From contig NC_068367.1 of NCBI RefSeq assembly GCF_020536995.1, forward strand, positions 59,575,125 to 59,639,124: 64,000 nt of DNA, given 5' to 3'. Source of the DNA: Dreissena polymorpha. Taxonomy: Eukaryota; Mollusca; Bivalvia; Myida; Dreissenidae. Positions 22,873-35,100 of this stretch are shown piece by piece (the first letter of the stretch is position 1; every line of letters begins with the position of its first letter). The notes under the pieces were generated by a model that did not search any database, was not told the origin of the DNA, and saw nothing but the letters and a program-made list of their open reading frames with translations. A program made the position numbers and the translations under genes.

Positions 22873-25800
22873 ATCGCAGACAACATTCTTTATGTTGCAT
22901 AAGTAAAAATTCCATGTCTCTATCAATACTGTGATGCCATTTTTATTTCTTTAAAACCGAATGACATTCGGGGAAATTCGGTCAAGCAACATGTAGGTAA
23001 AACACAAAAACAAACTAGCACGATGTTCTTAAAATGGTAACCGTTTCGATAATAAAAATTAAATCACGATATTGTGTAATGCAGCTTCGATGTTAAATGG
23101 CACTACTTTAGAAATTCGTGGGATATAAGTTATTTCAGTACCCATCTCTGATTGCACTAGAAAGTGTGGATACCCTTGGCAATTAATTAATTTGATGTGC
23201 TATAAATGTTACAGCTTTCATCACCTATGTTATACTAAATCTTTCATTTCCGAAAAAATCTTTCTTTTAAATTCATATTTCGAAAAGAGACAATTCTATC
23301 AAGGAAGGTAATTTTCTTGATTTTTGTTTAGAGTTAATTAAAGAACAAGCCTCTAAGTCTGTGCTTTTCTTGGAATAAACCTCATGTCGTTTTAAGAAAA
23401 TGTATTATTAAAACTGTTATTCGATTATTTTTCCTTTGATCAGTGATAACTGATAAAGAAAAAACATATATATCAATAACATCATATGAGCAAATTTACA
23501 AGATGATATCCTCCAAAGCTAGTTTTCTATTTATTCTATAGTGGGAGACAAATTAAATTGTATTTGCAGGTTTTAAGTACTAATTAATTATTAAATCATT
23601 GGTTTACTATTCAATTACTATTTAATTATTTAGTTATGATTTTACTATTCAAGTACTATTAAATTATTCAATTTGGTTACATAAATCAATTCGTATTTAA
23701 TAATATAATTATGGTTACAATATTGAAATACTATTCATTTTTTAACTTAAATTCAAGTTCAATAAAACGTCACTAACATATGTAGTTTGCAAATGATTAA
23801 TGCATTCAATCTATACTAATAGTTCATAAATTGTAATCGACTGATGTAACACTGACAAAATTGGTAAATTTTGTGCAAAAACAACAAACAACAAGCCATG
23901 AACGCATAATACAAATCATACTTACATGTCTGATCTCTTTAGCAAATCCGGTAGTTGTCAGAAACCACAAGAAGCACAGGGTGTGTAAAAACATCATTTA
24001 AATCGTGTGCATCATCCCATGGGTATATCAGCATAATTAATATCAGTTTTTTCACTATACATGTATTTTATCACGCATACACAACCATTATTATATCAAT
24101 CCACTAAATGTGTTATATATAAATTGCTATGATAATCATACTGAAAATTAGTTAAACAAATTTCGACCAGCTTCTATCAAGCGTAACAGTTTTAACGTCT
24201 AATTAAAGTAAATCACAACACATACAGCGAATAAACATTTCTCAAAATATCCAGTGGCACTAATCGTATCTTCAAACTAACTCCATTCGTGGATGTTCAG
24301 TTAATGCCATCCTTCTCGCAACCTTCATCCATTAAATCACTATTAAATTCCCCGCCTAGTGATTGCAATCGCCGCTTCTGTCGCGCAATAACTAGCAATA
24401 ATTGGTAGCAACACGTTGAACCGCGTATGGTTAAATCAGTACCACAGAAAGCTATTCAGTTGTAGCACAATCGGTATTTCACAAGAAACTGTTACCATAA
24501 CATAATGGCGTTCTTACAATAGTCTCGCGAGTTTCTTAAATCGGCATCATCGGAGTCTATATGAGTATTTTTCATCCGCGCTGCCTTGCATAGGAAATAA
24601 ACTTCATAATTCACCTCATGTGTCTTTTTTAAACAGCCAGTAAAGCATATGTTCTAATGATTTACATGGCAATAAGAAATGCGCACTTAAAGATTATCCC
24701 ATATAACGCATGCGGTCAATGTCAAGCACTGCGTATGATAACGAGCTATTTTGAAACTAAATGATTTATTGACAGTTCGTTAATCATAAACGATTCACCT
24801 CTATTGAAATGATAGCCTTTCAACTTCATTTATGTACAATTACTAAAGTTTTTAAAATCAATTCTGATTAAACAATCCTTTGATTAAGTCTTCATGCAAA
24901 GAACATATCAAATTCCATGAATATATAGCTAAAAGTATTAACTTTATAGTTTTAATTTACATAAGACCAATAGCTCACCCCCTAGACAGATTTAATATAC
25001 ATAACTTAAAAAAATAAGCAGATGCAAATAACAAAATATCGGCTTTCTTTAAACAATTAAAAAATGACAACAGTTATTGGAAACATTCCACGTAAAAGCA
25101 TCAAGTTCTGAAAAGTGATCAAAATAATATTTTTAATCTATCGAATGAAAAAATTGGCTCTCGAAGTATGCGTTTTGCATATACCTAATATCAAATGAAT
25201 AAAATCCTTTTTAATTGTAAAGAGATACTTAAAACACATACTAACTACAACCGACCGGAGTTCAGCACACATTTTGAACGGAAAGTACAGTCAATCTTTT
25301 TGCTTTAAAATAATATTTTATTATCATCGCATTCCGTTACGATGCTTAGAATACAACCGAAATTAGACATACAATCATTCTTCCAATACCATTTTTATAC
25401 GATCGATCCAGTTACGACCACTCTTCAATATTTCTCACGTATTATCTTATTCAGGGAAGCTCCAACGCTTCTAACAACGTCATTCTCTCGATTAAACAAC
25501 GTGCATATTAGCGGGCCCTTCATATTTCCGGCGGTAAAACAAGAAGCACGCACTTCACTAACGACATTCTAGTACTTGTTTTGAATCTCGTTTGATCGCT
25601 ATCAATATTAATTGACAAACAAATTTAAATTCAATTTGCTCAATCGCGATTGCTTGCTTATTTTCAGAATAAATTAGTGATACGAAGTCGTGTTTATAAG
25701 TGTTAATTAAATAGCAATTTGATACTATTTTTAATGTGCGCGGCACAATTGCCTTCGATGCGATATAAATGCTAATTACATAAACAGTACACAACGTGCG

Positions 25801-26470
25801 ATTAATAGTTCCTTCAGCCAATAGGTCAATTAAGATAGCATTCGCTTACACGTCATTCTGTAATTACTCCAATAATAACCCCATCATTAGTATTAGTATA
25901 ATCTCCACAAACTACGTGACTGTTTGATGGTTAAGCTTTCTATTTTTAGAAGAGTAAAATGCTATTGAAAGACATATAACCTTCAAAAAGAAGGTGATGA
26001 TCATTTAGAGATAATGTCCTAAATTAGAACTCTTAAATGCATTTCATTTATGTCATTTAAAGTTAGCACACCTTACTAAATTACATGTACATGTATAAAT
26101 CAATAGTACGAATTGAAACTATCATATTGAGGTGTAATGAGACTATGCGTATGCTTGTTTTATATACAGTGTATGTTATTTTACGAAACTCAATTCATCA
26201 TCATTAATATACAATAGAACTGTTTGAACTCAAATGTGACATATACACTTAACATTAATTTGTCCAGCACTGTTTGATAATGTTGGCAGCAAATGCCACT
26301 GAAAGCACAGAAGATCTGCATACATTTGTCGGGAAGATGTATGAAAGTGTTGGCAAACTTTAAGGTTATACACCCTCAGTTAAACCCATAATGAATGAGA
26401 ATGTAATAGTACAGTATACGCATATTTAAAGATAGTATCACATTATCGATACATGATTTATCTGTCACAA
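22873..26470. other. Intergenic, possible conserved non-coding segments
   Basis: No coding exon is supported. Two sub-regions differ in texture from the AT-rich background. 24290-24590 has many CpGs (CCCCGCC, TCGCGCAATAAC, CTCGCGAG). 25560-25860 combines homeodomain-type TAATTA/TTAATTAA words with CpG words (CAATCGCGATTGC, TGTGCGCGGCAC). They could be regulatory. That is inference from composition only. Confidence 0.3.
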
Positions 26471-26479
26471 ACCGAAATC

Positions 26480-26700
26480 TATACCCGCTTTGTTAATCAA
26501 AGCGCTGAAGGCACTAAGGTTGTTCGCTATTGCATAATTTAAGACGCAACTCATTTCTCAAAATTAATCGCAAGTTTGAAATGAACAAACGCCATTCACA
26601 TTTATAAATAACGCACGGGTCGAGATTTGTGTTCACTTTTTATCATCCTATTTATTTCATAGAGAAAACTTAGACAAAATAACAACAGCATGACCCTTTT
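26480..26700 (+). repeat. Dispersed block, copy 1
   Basis: Aligns with 31815-32030: AATCAAAGCGCTGAAGGCACT, GTTGTTCGC, ATCGCAAGTTTGAAATGA, CATTCACATTTATAAA and GAGATAACT-like words occur in the same order. Non-coding and diverged. Confidence 0.65.
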
Positions 26701-27637
26701 TGGACGTTCTGAAAGCATAGAACGTATGATGAAAATGTTAATGAAAACTGAATATACAGTTGCAATCACCATCATAGTAAATGAATATTGATAGAATATC
26801 GAATACCTATGTCACTAAGAAAATAATTTCATGAAGAAAATGCCCTTTACATTTTTTTAATTATTGACACCATATACAAATTCAAAGTATACAATACGAT
26901 AATTGATGAAAATAATTATACAAGCACTACGTTTTACTCACGAATTAGGTAGTCGTAAAGAAAGCCCTGTTGAACCAGTTTTGTTGTTTATGCATTACTT
27001 TTTATTCTAGGAGTTCATACGGTGTCAACAACTCTGACATAAACATAGGTTTAGAGCACTAATGGGCTTTTTCGGCGTAACTGTTTTACCCAGCTTTTTA
27101 CCTGAAATGACTTTTAAGTAACGCCAGTAGACCCGCATGAATATTTTCGAATATTTGATAGGCTGATTCGAGATAAAACCTCTGAACTTTGGCTACATCA
27201 TTGTGTCTGTGCTCAGCGCAAAGGATGTTGCACTGTTCAGTGTTAAGAACTCACGGACTACTCTCTGTATGTTCAAACGACACAATTTGTGGTCGAGTAA
27301 CAATAACGCGTTAAAAGCCATCTCGCAGAATTTCAGGGTCAGTACTCGTTCACTAAATCGTCCGGGGAATATATAATTGACTATCGATAAACAGTTTTGC
27401 TTTCAAGATAAGAAAACAAACATTATCGAAATAGTAATAGTATCACGATACGAGGAAAATCGTTTAATTATCTCACTACGATGTTTGCCGTACTAGGTCA
27501 GCACGTCTGGAAATCGTTCCTGAACGCCTTGATATGCTACCCTTATTTACAAGTTTGATAATTTGAATTCAATTTTGTATCGCAAAGCATTTTGCTAAAA
27601 TGTGCCTTTTACAATTCGCAATGAGATTTTAAATGAC

Positions 27638-27863
27638 CCTCGTCATGCGAAAATGGGTCTTATTCCATATGCGCCCACCATATATATAGCCCACTCAGTC
27701 TGCGTATATCTCAGTCTCGTCAGGAGAAATATAATGAGACCATAACACATTGAGTGTTTTTATAGCGAACAGCATCGCCTCTGACCAGACTGCGCAAATG
27801 CACATGTTGGGTTTCAGATACGCTGGCCGATGGGCATTAGACCCATTTTCGCCTGACGCGGCT
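27638..27863. mobile_element. Short TIR element (MITE)
   Basis: The ends are inverted: CTCGTCATGCGAAAATGGGTC on the left and GACCCATTTTCGCCTGACGCG on the right. The interior keeps paired segments (CAGTCTGCG/CAGACTGCGCA). Length is about 226 bp, with no coding capacity and no certain target duplication. Confidence 0.8.
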
Positions 27864-28234
27864 ATGAAAGTGTGATTTAAATGTGTCGGAAAGAAAACTG
27901 CCTTTAAATCAAATATTAACATACGATATATTTCGATAGTGAAGACATATTCTCACTAATAAGGCATGTGAGGACACTTATGATGTGCACTGCCGTAGTA
28001 TAATTTGTATCTACTTTCACTAATGTGTGATATGACAATGATAACACACATTTCATGCGGTGAATATTCGACTTACAAGTGAAAAAACACAAAAGTTAAA
28101 CTTTTGTTTTCAATTTATTTATTTAAATTGCAAACTTTATTTCAAAGCCAGCATTTACGCCGACTACCTTTTAAAAGATACTTCTGTTTATATTTAGCAG
28201 GGAGCGTGTATTAAGGTTTTTTTTTAATATTCGG

Positions 28235-28655
28235 TATTAGCGATTATAAAGCATTTTGAGGTTGTCTATATTATACCTGTAGTAATTGGTGAACTAATGT
28301 TTAACGTTTTATAAATTGAGAACAGTGAATATAAACAAGCTTAACCTTCTACTTTTGCGTTGTTAGCATCCGTAAATACAAAAGTTTGCCGCTATCTGTT
28401 GAGAGCAAAAGAACATTTCCCAGAAATATCAAATTTAACCGCGCTGTAGAAGCATCAACAAGGTTACGAAACAGATACCAGATCTTGTTATATTTAATTG
28501 TTTTTTATATTTGATTTTAGCGATTATGAAGCATTTTTTGTTATTGTCTAACGTATCTCTGAAGTTATTGTTGAATTCATGTTCAACGTTTTATAAATTG
28601 AGAATATAAACAAGCGTATAACCTTAGACTATTGCGTTGATTTACCGAATCTATT
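28235..28655 (+). repeat. Diverged direct repeat
   Basis: About 140 bp at 28235-28375 recurs at 28510-28655: TTAGCGATTAT, AAGCATTTT, TTGTCTA, TTCAACGTTTTATAAATTGAG, AATATAAACAAGC and TTGCGTTG words share order. Probably an old local duplication. Confidence 0.6.
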
Positions 28656-30299
28656 AATAGCCACAGATTATGAATGGTCTGTACTACGTCATTAAGACGC
28701 ATCAAATGGTGGACTGTTTTAATCATTCATAAACAATCTCTTCCGCGACACGTATAATACAAACATTGTATATTGATTCTTTTCTATATACGTGTAAGCT
28801 CCGTTCAAAAATATTCCATTTAACACGATATTCACATAATGTTTCCATTTGTGAATGAATATAGTTGAAGGACTCAAACCTCTTGCATAAATTATACAAC
28901 TCTTTCTCGCGCGTATACGGCAGATGCGGCAGATGTGGTGGGTAGTAGGCTTTCCGTAGATAACAGCGAACTGACTTGAATCTGTCCTCAACGACATTAG
29001 CTGTTTGCTACGCAAACAACTAAAACTGTGTCAGTAAATTGTTTTACTAAACAATAAACCTATACTGAGCACATTGTTAAATGTATAAACATACAATTAT
29101 TTCTTTAAATGCAATATTATGTCGTGTGTTTAAAATTAACAGTCATTTCGAAAACACAAAAAATAAAGCATACGCAATGTTTTATAATCCATTTTTAGTC
29201 TCCAGTTAATTCTAACCCAGTTCACAAACCCTTACGCACATCAAGATGGTATGGCTTGTTTGTGTGTTATTTAATTGTTTTCATGTATAGATGTTTTTGT
29301 TGTTATATCCGTCGCCATGAATCATATAAATTTTGTGTCAAAAATAATGATGTTACATAGAGCTAGCTACATGTAGCATGTCGTTGTACCACTAATTACA
29401 GAGGAACAATTCCAATAATAAAGTTCAAATCATTATAAAAAGCTAAAATAATACATAGATTATTTTAATTAGTATACACTTTTGCTACTTTTAATCTAAT
29501 ATTAACTGCCAAAAAAAATCCGTGTATATACCATTGTCGTTTTAGCTGTTGGCACAACAAGACAGAAATCAGCATGATTGAAAATATCGTATTATATTAA
29601 AGTTTTTTTATTCAAATTTAGAAATATAAAAAAACAGAGAAATTCTTGAAGTCTGAAAGTTTTTTAATGCAAATAACACTACCTTTCCAATACAAGACAC
29701 TAAATGCAATACGAGTTTTTGTACGAAATCATGATCAAAGCATGTGTCACTGCCTTGATAAGATCATTGCACAGCACTGTAGGTTAAAACCGTTTAAAGA
29801 TATCCATTACCATGCAATAAGTGCCAAGTGGAGATTAACGTTACCTTATAACATCGTCATCACAATTAAAAGGTTATCAAGGAGAATAAATCAATATTAT
29901 TACTATTTAATAACTTATGGAAAAGAAACATCAAAACAACATAATTGATTCGTTTTGAGGCATTATGAATTTAAATAAGTACCACTACCGATTGCATTAT
30001 TAGTAAAAGTCCTAAGAACTCAGCATTGCAAAGTTCAGATCATCGTAAACTTAAATTTGCTGTTGCATCGCCGATTGGATTTTGATCATGTTGGCCATAT
30101 TCTATCATATTTTTAATGAACAGTTAGCTATAAAGAAAGACATGGTGATATACCGTCGAAATGTCAAAATGTAATCGGCAGCATAGTACCTTGAAGGGTG
30201 GGGCTCTAGTATATATGAATAGATCTATACCTTAATAAATTGCAAGCGCGTTTATGATTAAAAATCATCTATGCTGGAAGTTCAATGTTAACTTGTTAT
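28656..30299. other. AT-rich intergenic
   Basis: No gene supported. A 100-codon plus-strand open frame (29646-29948) has no homology I recognise and lies in ordinary AT-rich DNA. A 60-bp patch at 28915-28980 (GGCAGATG, GTGG, AACTGACTTG) resembles 33085-33145. Confidence 0.4.
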
Positions 30300-32030
30300 C
30301 ACATTTGGAAAAGATATTCGCGTTTTTATCTAAGCACAAATCAACATCACATGCGCTAACCTTGACAACGAATGGAATATCAACACCCAATTAATGCAAT
30401 GTGGGATATGTGGATATTGCCCAATAGTTGATTAAACAAAATACGAGCACCTGATTTGTGGTGGGACATGTTTTGGGATTTGAATCTGGGTTTAATATAC
30501 TGGTAAGGATAACAACTGATACGTGTGTACTTTCATCATTCGCATTTTGATGATAGTTTCAAATAAACGGCGTTTCATTTAACATTGATTGCAATATATA
30601 TATTGCAAAATAGATATCCGCTTAAACACATGTTTATAATTTATTGATAGCAATTATGAAAGAGAGGAACGTAGCACTTTTATACGACATTTAGAGAACA
30701 GCACTTAATTGCAGTTAAGATCTTTTACATATAAAAAACGAATGGATTTATTTTCTCTGAATTCTGAGTGTATAATGTATAAGGATAAGGGAAGGTTGAC
30801 CCTGAACTTACACTGAGTTGCAAAACATTGTGAGATATTACATTCAATTATTAATAATCAACTGTTTGCACCTCTCTATTACCAAAATTGAAATCCCCGT
30901 TGGCACAGAACGATGCAGATATCAAGGTAAAGGTAGAAGAATTGTTCTCGAAATCCTCCTCTGAAAGCGTACCGTTATCACCTTTGTATAAGTGCATTAG
31001 TAATTTTACCCTTAAAAAAATAGAATTTTTAGCATGTTTATTTACTCATGTAACTCATTGGAAAACTAGTATGTTTCTAAGATGCTTGACTTGTAAGACC
31101 CATACATTGATGATATCATTAAATACCATCACATTCAATGGACTTTAAATACGCAAGTTCTGAATGGATACATCATACTCGGTGTAACACATTTCCTCTG
31201 TATAATAAGAACTAAGTATTCTGGGAAATTATTTGTAACATGAAGTTGGATAAGTTACCATACGTCTAAATACAAAATCAATGATTATGTGTAAAATACA
31301 TTACCGCGCACATCTGCCATAAAGTTATATGACATGGCTGCATTAATTTGAACCTATAATATACTTGTTTAATCATTTATGTTGGGAGTTTACTTTAAAT
31401 GAGCTTTCGAATTCGGCAAAAATGAAAATTAGCGATAACGTTGACAACGGAAGAAATATCAACACCCAATAAGCAAGGTCGGGCATGACATATGGATTGC
31501 GCCCTATTGTTGATATAACAATATACGTGCATCTGATTTCCGAGGCCATGTCTTGGGTTTTGATTCTGGATAAAGTCACCCAAGTCATTACATGCGAATA
31601 AAAATTATGATTTCACAATTCAAATGCCTAAAATGATTGTTTAGTTTATAAAGACAATTAAGTTCTTGAAAAAGAAGAAACGGGAGTAGTTTAATAATGG
31701 CACAAAAACAGCGAGTTAAAACATGCAGAATGTCTAGCCGATCTTACAAAACATTTGAATGATATCAGAGAAGAACTTTGCGTCAACACAAATTATAATT
31801 ATTGGCATACTCACATGCATCAATCAAAGCGCTGAAGGCACTGCAGTTGTTCGCAACTCAGTTTTCAAAATTATGTAATAGCTTTTTATATCGCAAGTTT
31901 GAAATGAGCACAACCCATTCACATTTATAAAGAGTGTGTCTTAGAGAACAGGGCGAGATGTGTTTGCACTGTTTATCCTCATATTTGTGTTATAGAGATA
32001 ACTAAGACAAAAGAACAATAATATGTCTCT
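30300..32030 (+). repeat. Block repeat, copies 1 and 2
   Basis: 30350-30500 and 31430-31590 are diverged copies of one another and of 38215-38370: GATAACNTTGACAACG, AATATCAACACCCAA, TTGATTAAAC/TTGATATAAC, TTTGATTCTGGAT and CCAAGTCA words share order. Around copy 2 the similarity to the 38-kb copy extends from about 31020 to 31800 (ACTCATTGGAAAACTAGTATG, AGTTGGATAAG, ACATTTGAATGA). No frame is conserved. Confidence 0.6.
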
Positions 32031-32466
32031 TTTTTCGCAATTGGTTGCTGCACTGGCAACCATCTTTAGAATTTGGGTTGCCTTGCTAAAGAATAAAAAG
32101 CTTAGAATCATGTAAATGTTGTGTTATGTGTATCTAATACTTTATCTATTTTCTTGAAATTATTGAGCAACAATTTTGCCGACATGCCAGACTTTTAATG
32201 CATCATGTCTTGTTGTGAGCCGGAATTCAATCATTTCCTAGGCCTAATTGATCCACAGTCGCCAATTTGTAATTCCATGTTTAATTGGATTGAGCTTGTT
32301 GAAGCTATGAAAAAGCTAGTTCAACTGTCAACAACTTTTGAAATTGAGTTTCATGGGCTTAAATCTACTGGCCCCAGGCTAACAGGCAACCACTAAACAT
32401 GAAAGTTATTCATGATGTAAGATCTGACAGTGTATTGAACTCATTCAATTTGCAAGTCTGAAGACA
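32031..32466. other. Unassigned, possible decayed element
   Basis: GGTTGC/GGCAACC words occur at 32041-32085 and again, as GGCAACC, at 32386, suggesting element borders. A 63-codon frame at 32205-32396 lies between them. I cannot assign it. Confidence 0.25.
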
Positions 32467-32764
32467 TTGAAGGGACCTTTTCACGTTTTGGTAAATTGAC
32501 AACGCTAAACGATTTAATTCTTTGGAGAGTTCTGTTGTTGTCGCTATGCTTACATAACGTATAAAATACATCTCCCATTGTATGAGCACGGATGGTCGAG
32601 TGGACTAAACGACAGACTTTTATTCCAGAGGTCAGTGGTTGAGAATAACTTTTTAAGTTTCTTGTATTTTAATCTTATTTTGTTTAAATGGAGATTTCAA
32701 GATCCAATGTTTACATCTATCAATATTAATCATTTAATGACAAACTGTGAATAGGTCCCTTTTA
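32467..32764 (+). mobile_element. TIR element with degenerate tRNA-like core
   Basis: A shorter relative of 45348-45865. It begins AGGGACCTTTTCACGTTTTGG and ends TAGGTCCCTTT, in inverted orientation. The centre has an A-box-like TGGTCGAGTGG (32592-32604) and a poor B box. It shares GGAGAGTTCTGTTGTTGTCG and AAGATCCAATGTTTACAT with the longer copy. Flanking TTGA and TTTA may be a decayed TTAA target duplication. Confidence 0.7.
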
Positions 32765-32934
32765 GATGTTTACTAAAAAGGTAAACATTTAGAACTCATT
32801 GGTTGTTTATTTGATTTAAAAGTGATTTGTTTATTTGCCTTGTCAGCGAGGTTACTTTTAAGTTATTATCACTTTGTTTTTCAAATCATTAATATAACAG
32901 AGATAATTTAAGCTTCATTTTGGGAAAACACCAA

Positions 32935-33025
32935 AAAATCACGAAGTGTCTACCTTGATTAGCTTGTGCGCACTGCACAGGCTATTCAGTGTGCACAGGA
33001 CACCACTCATTTGACATGCATGTTA
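32935..33025. repeat. Fragment of the GCATGTGCG palindromic family
   Basis: GAAGTGTC, TTGATTAGCTTGTGCGCACT, GCACAGGCTA and ACATGCATGTTAAACAC are degenerate versions of the 14965-15207 MITE, about 90 bp long. Confidence 0.55.
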
Positions 33026-33847
33026 AACACAATTGTTAACATACACACACTGGCTGTCTGAAGTGTTCCAGTGGTTAAGTATAAACAGGCAGATGCGGTG
33101 GTTATCGTTCTTAGCGTTGTTAACAGCAGACTGACTTGCAAAACTTGCTCTTAAAATTATTTGTCCGCAAACGCGACCAACAAAAAATGACATTTTCTTT
33201 CGCCGTTTAGGAACCCATTTTTGTATTTTGAAGGAAACAAAAGTACACATTCAAAGCTCTTCCCAATAGAACAGCATATAATCTGATTAAAAGAAAAGTA
33301 ATAAACTTGGTCAGAAAGCTTAGAATTCTTGACTGTTCTGCCTGAAATAACTAGTGTGCTCCACACAACATACCTTATTATTAGCTTTAAGCGCACTTCG
33401 CAAGAACAGAAACAGCAACAGCAAAAAACAACAGTTATTTCTTTCGCAACACGTGAACAACATCAGTAGTAACAAGAAAACTAATTTTGATTAGAACACG
33501 CCGAAAAATAACAGGATTCATTAAGTACGTATTTGTTCAACACTTGTTGATATGAGAAAGAAATACATAACAAAATACTATAATAATTTATCTTTCATTA
33601 AGAATGTACAATCGCTACAATCAACTAATAGGTCTCAACTGATAACACTTTGCTTATGTGTTATCAGATTGCATTTGTTAAATCGTATAACGTAATTTAC
33701 CAAATTGTTTCTCTGAAATTTAATATGCATTTGTTTGATATATATTCATGTTTTTGACACTTGTTTTTTTCTTCGAATATACATGTTGACATACATCAAT
33801 ACCAATCGCATGTGATGTTGACGATATAAATTGTGCAAGTCAAATAA

Positions 33848-34205
<358 letters not shown>

Positions 34206-34374
34206 GGTGTGCCTTTGGAAACTGGCGAGTATAAAGTATTTCTCTTACAGAGCAAGAATTGCAAGCAAGTTAAATGTAAAAAAATACAAATTGGCATTTA
34301 TATGAAATTTCCTTTTTAACAAAATAATGGAAAATAATTGTGATAATGGAAATGAGATCAAATGAAATGAAACA

Positions 34375-35100
34375 TTGATATCTTTTAATGTTACATTATT
34401 GACAAAACCATCGATGCAAAGTATGTTAAGTCTGTTTAAAATAAGTATATTCCGTTTACTGTCTCCTTTAATGGCTTCATCATGTCACTTACATATTGAG
34501 AAACGAAAATAATGTAAGACAAAACCAGAATATAAGGTAATTATCCAAAATTATGTTTACGTAAATGAACACAAATAGTACACAAAGTCATTGAAAAATG
34601 TAACATCGCACTTTTTACTGTGTATTTTAGTTCGTGCAGAGTTCTTCTTTATTGGATCGGTATTGCATTGCAATTGTTTATAACTAAAATCATGCTCCAT
34701 ACGAGAAACACCATAATATTATGGTGTAATAAATGAAAATACAGTTGGTATTACTACAACCACTTCATGAAATATTGTGTACGTGCGTCCGTGCTTCAGT
34801 TCTACTATTTATTCCCCACTGGCAGCTTTTCTAAGCAAACTTGTGCCAAATCAGCCGTTTGCAGTATGGAATAAATATCATATTATCAAAGGACCTATCA
34901 TAAAATAAGCAAAGGTCATTACATTCGATAAGATTACAAGCATTCGCATGTATTGTGTTACAAAAAATAGCCCGTATGTCATTTTGTTTCATCGTGTTAG
35001 TCTGCTGGAGATTTCGTATTATCTCGGTGTTTTGAGGCTAGGATTTACGGAAACTGTAGGCTCCATCTCAAATGCAAGAAATTTCGCTTCAGACACAGCA
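34375..35100 (-). repeat. Ancient block repeat, inverted copy 4
   Basis: Read on the minus strand, block A (35100-34790) gives CGTAAATCCT, CTCCAGCAGACTAACA, ATTTTATGATAGGT and AGAAAAGCTG. Block B (34515-34375) gives GTGACATGATGAAGCC, GGAGACAG, AAACGGAATATACTTATTT and AACATACTTTGCA. Both match 14.5-15.8 kb in order. The spacing of 0.3 kb is the shortest of the four copies. Confidence 0.6.

Noticed and set aside
29646-29948. 100-codon open frame
   Set aside because: No recognisable domain, AT-rich codons and no exon borders; expected by chance in a window of this size.
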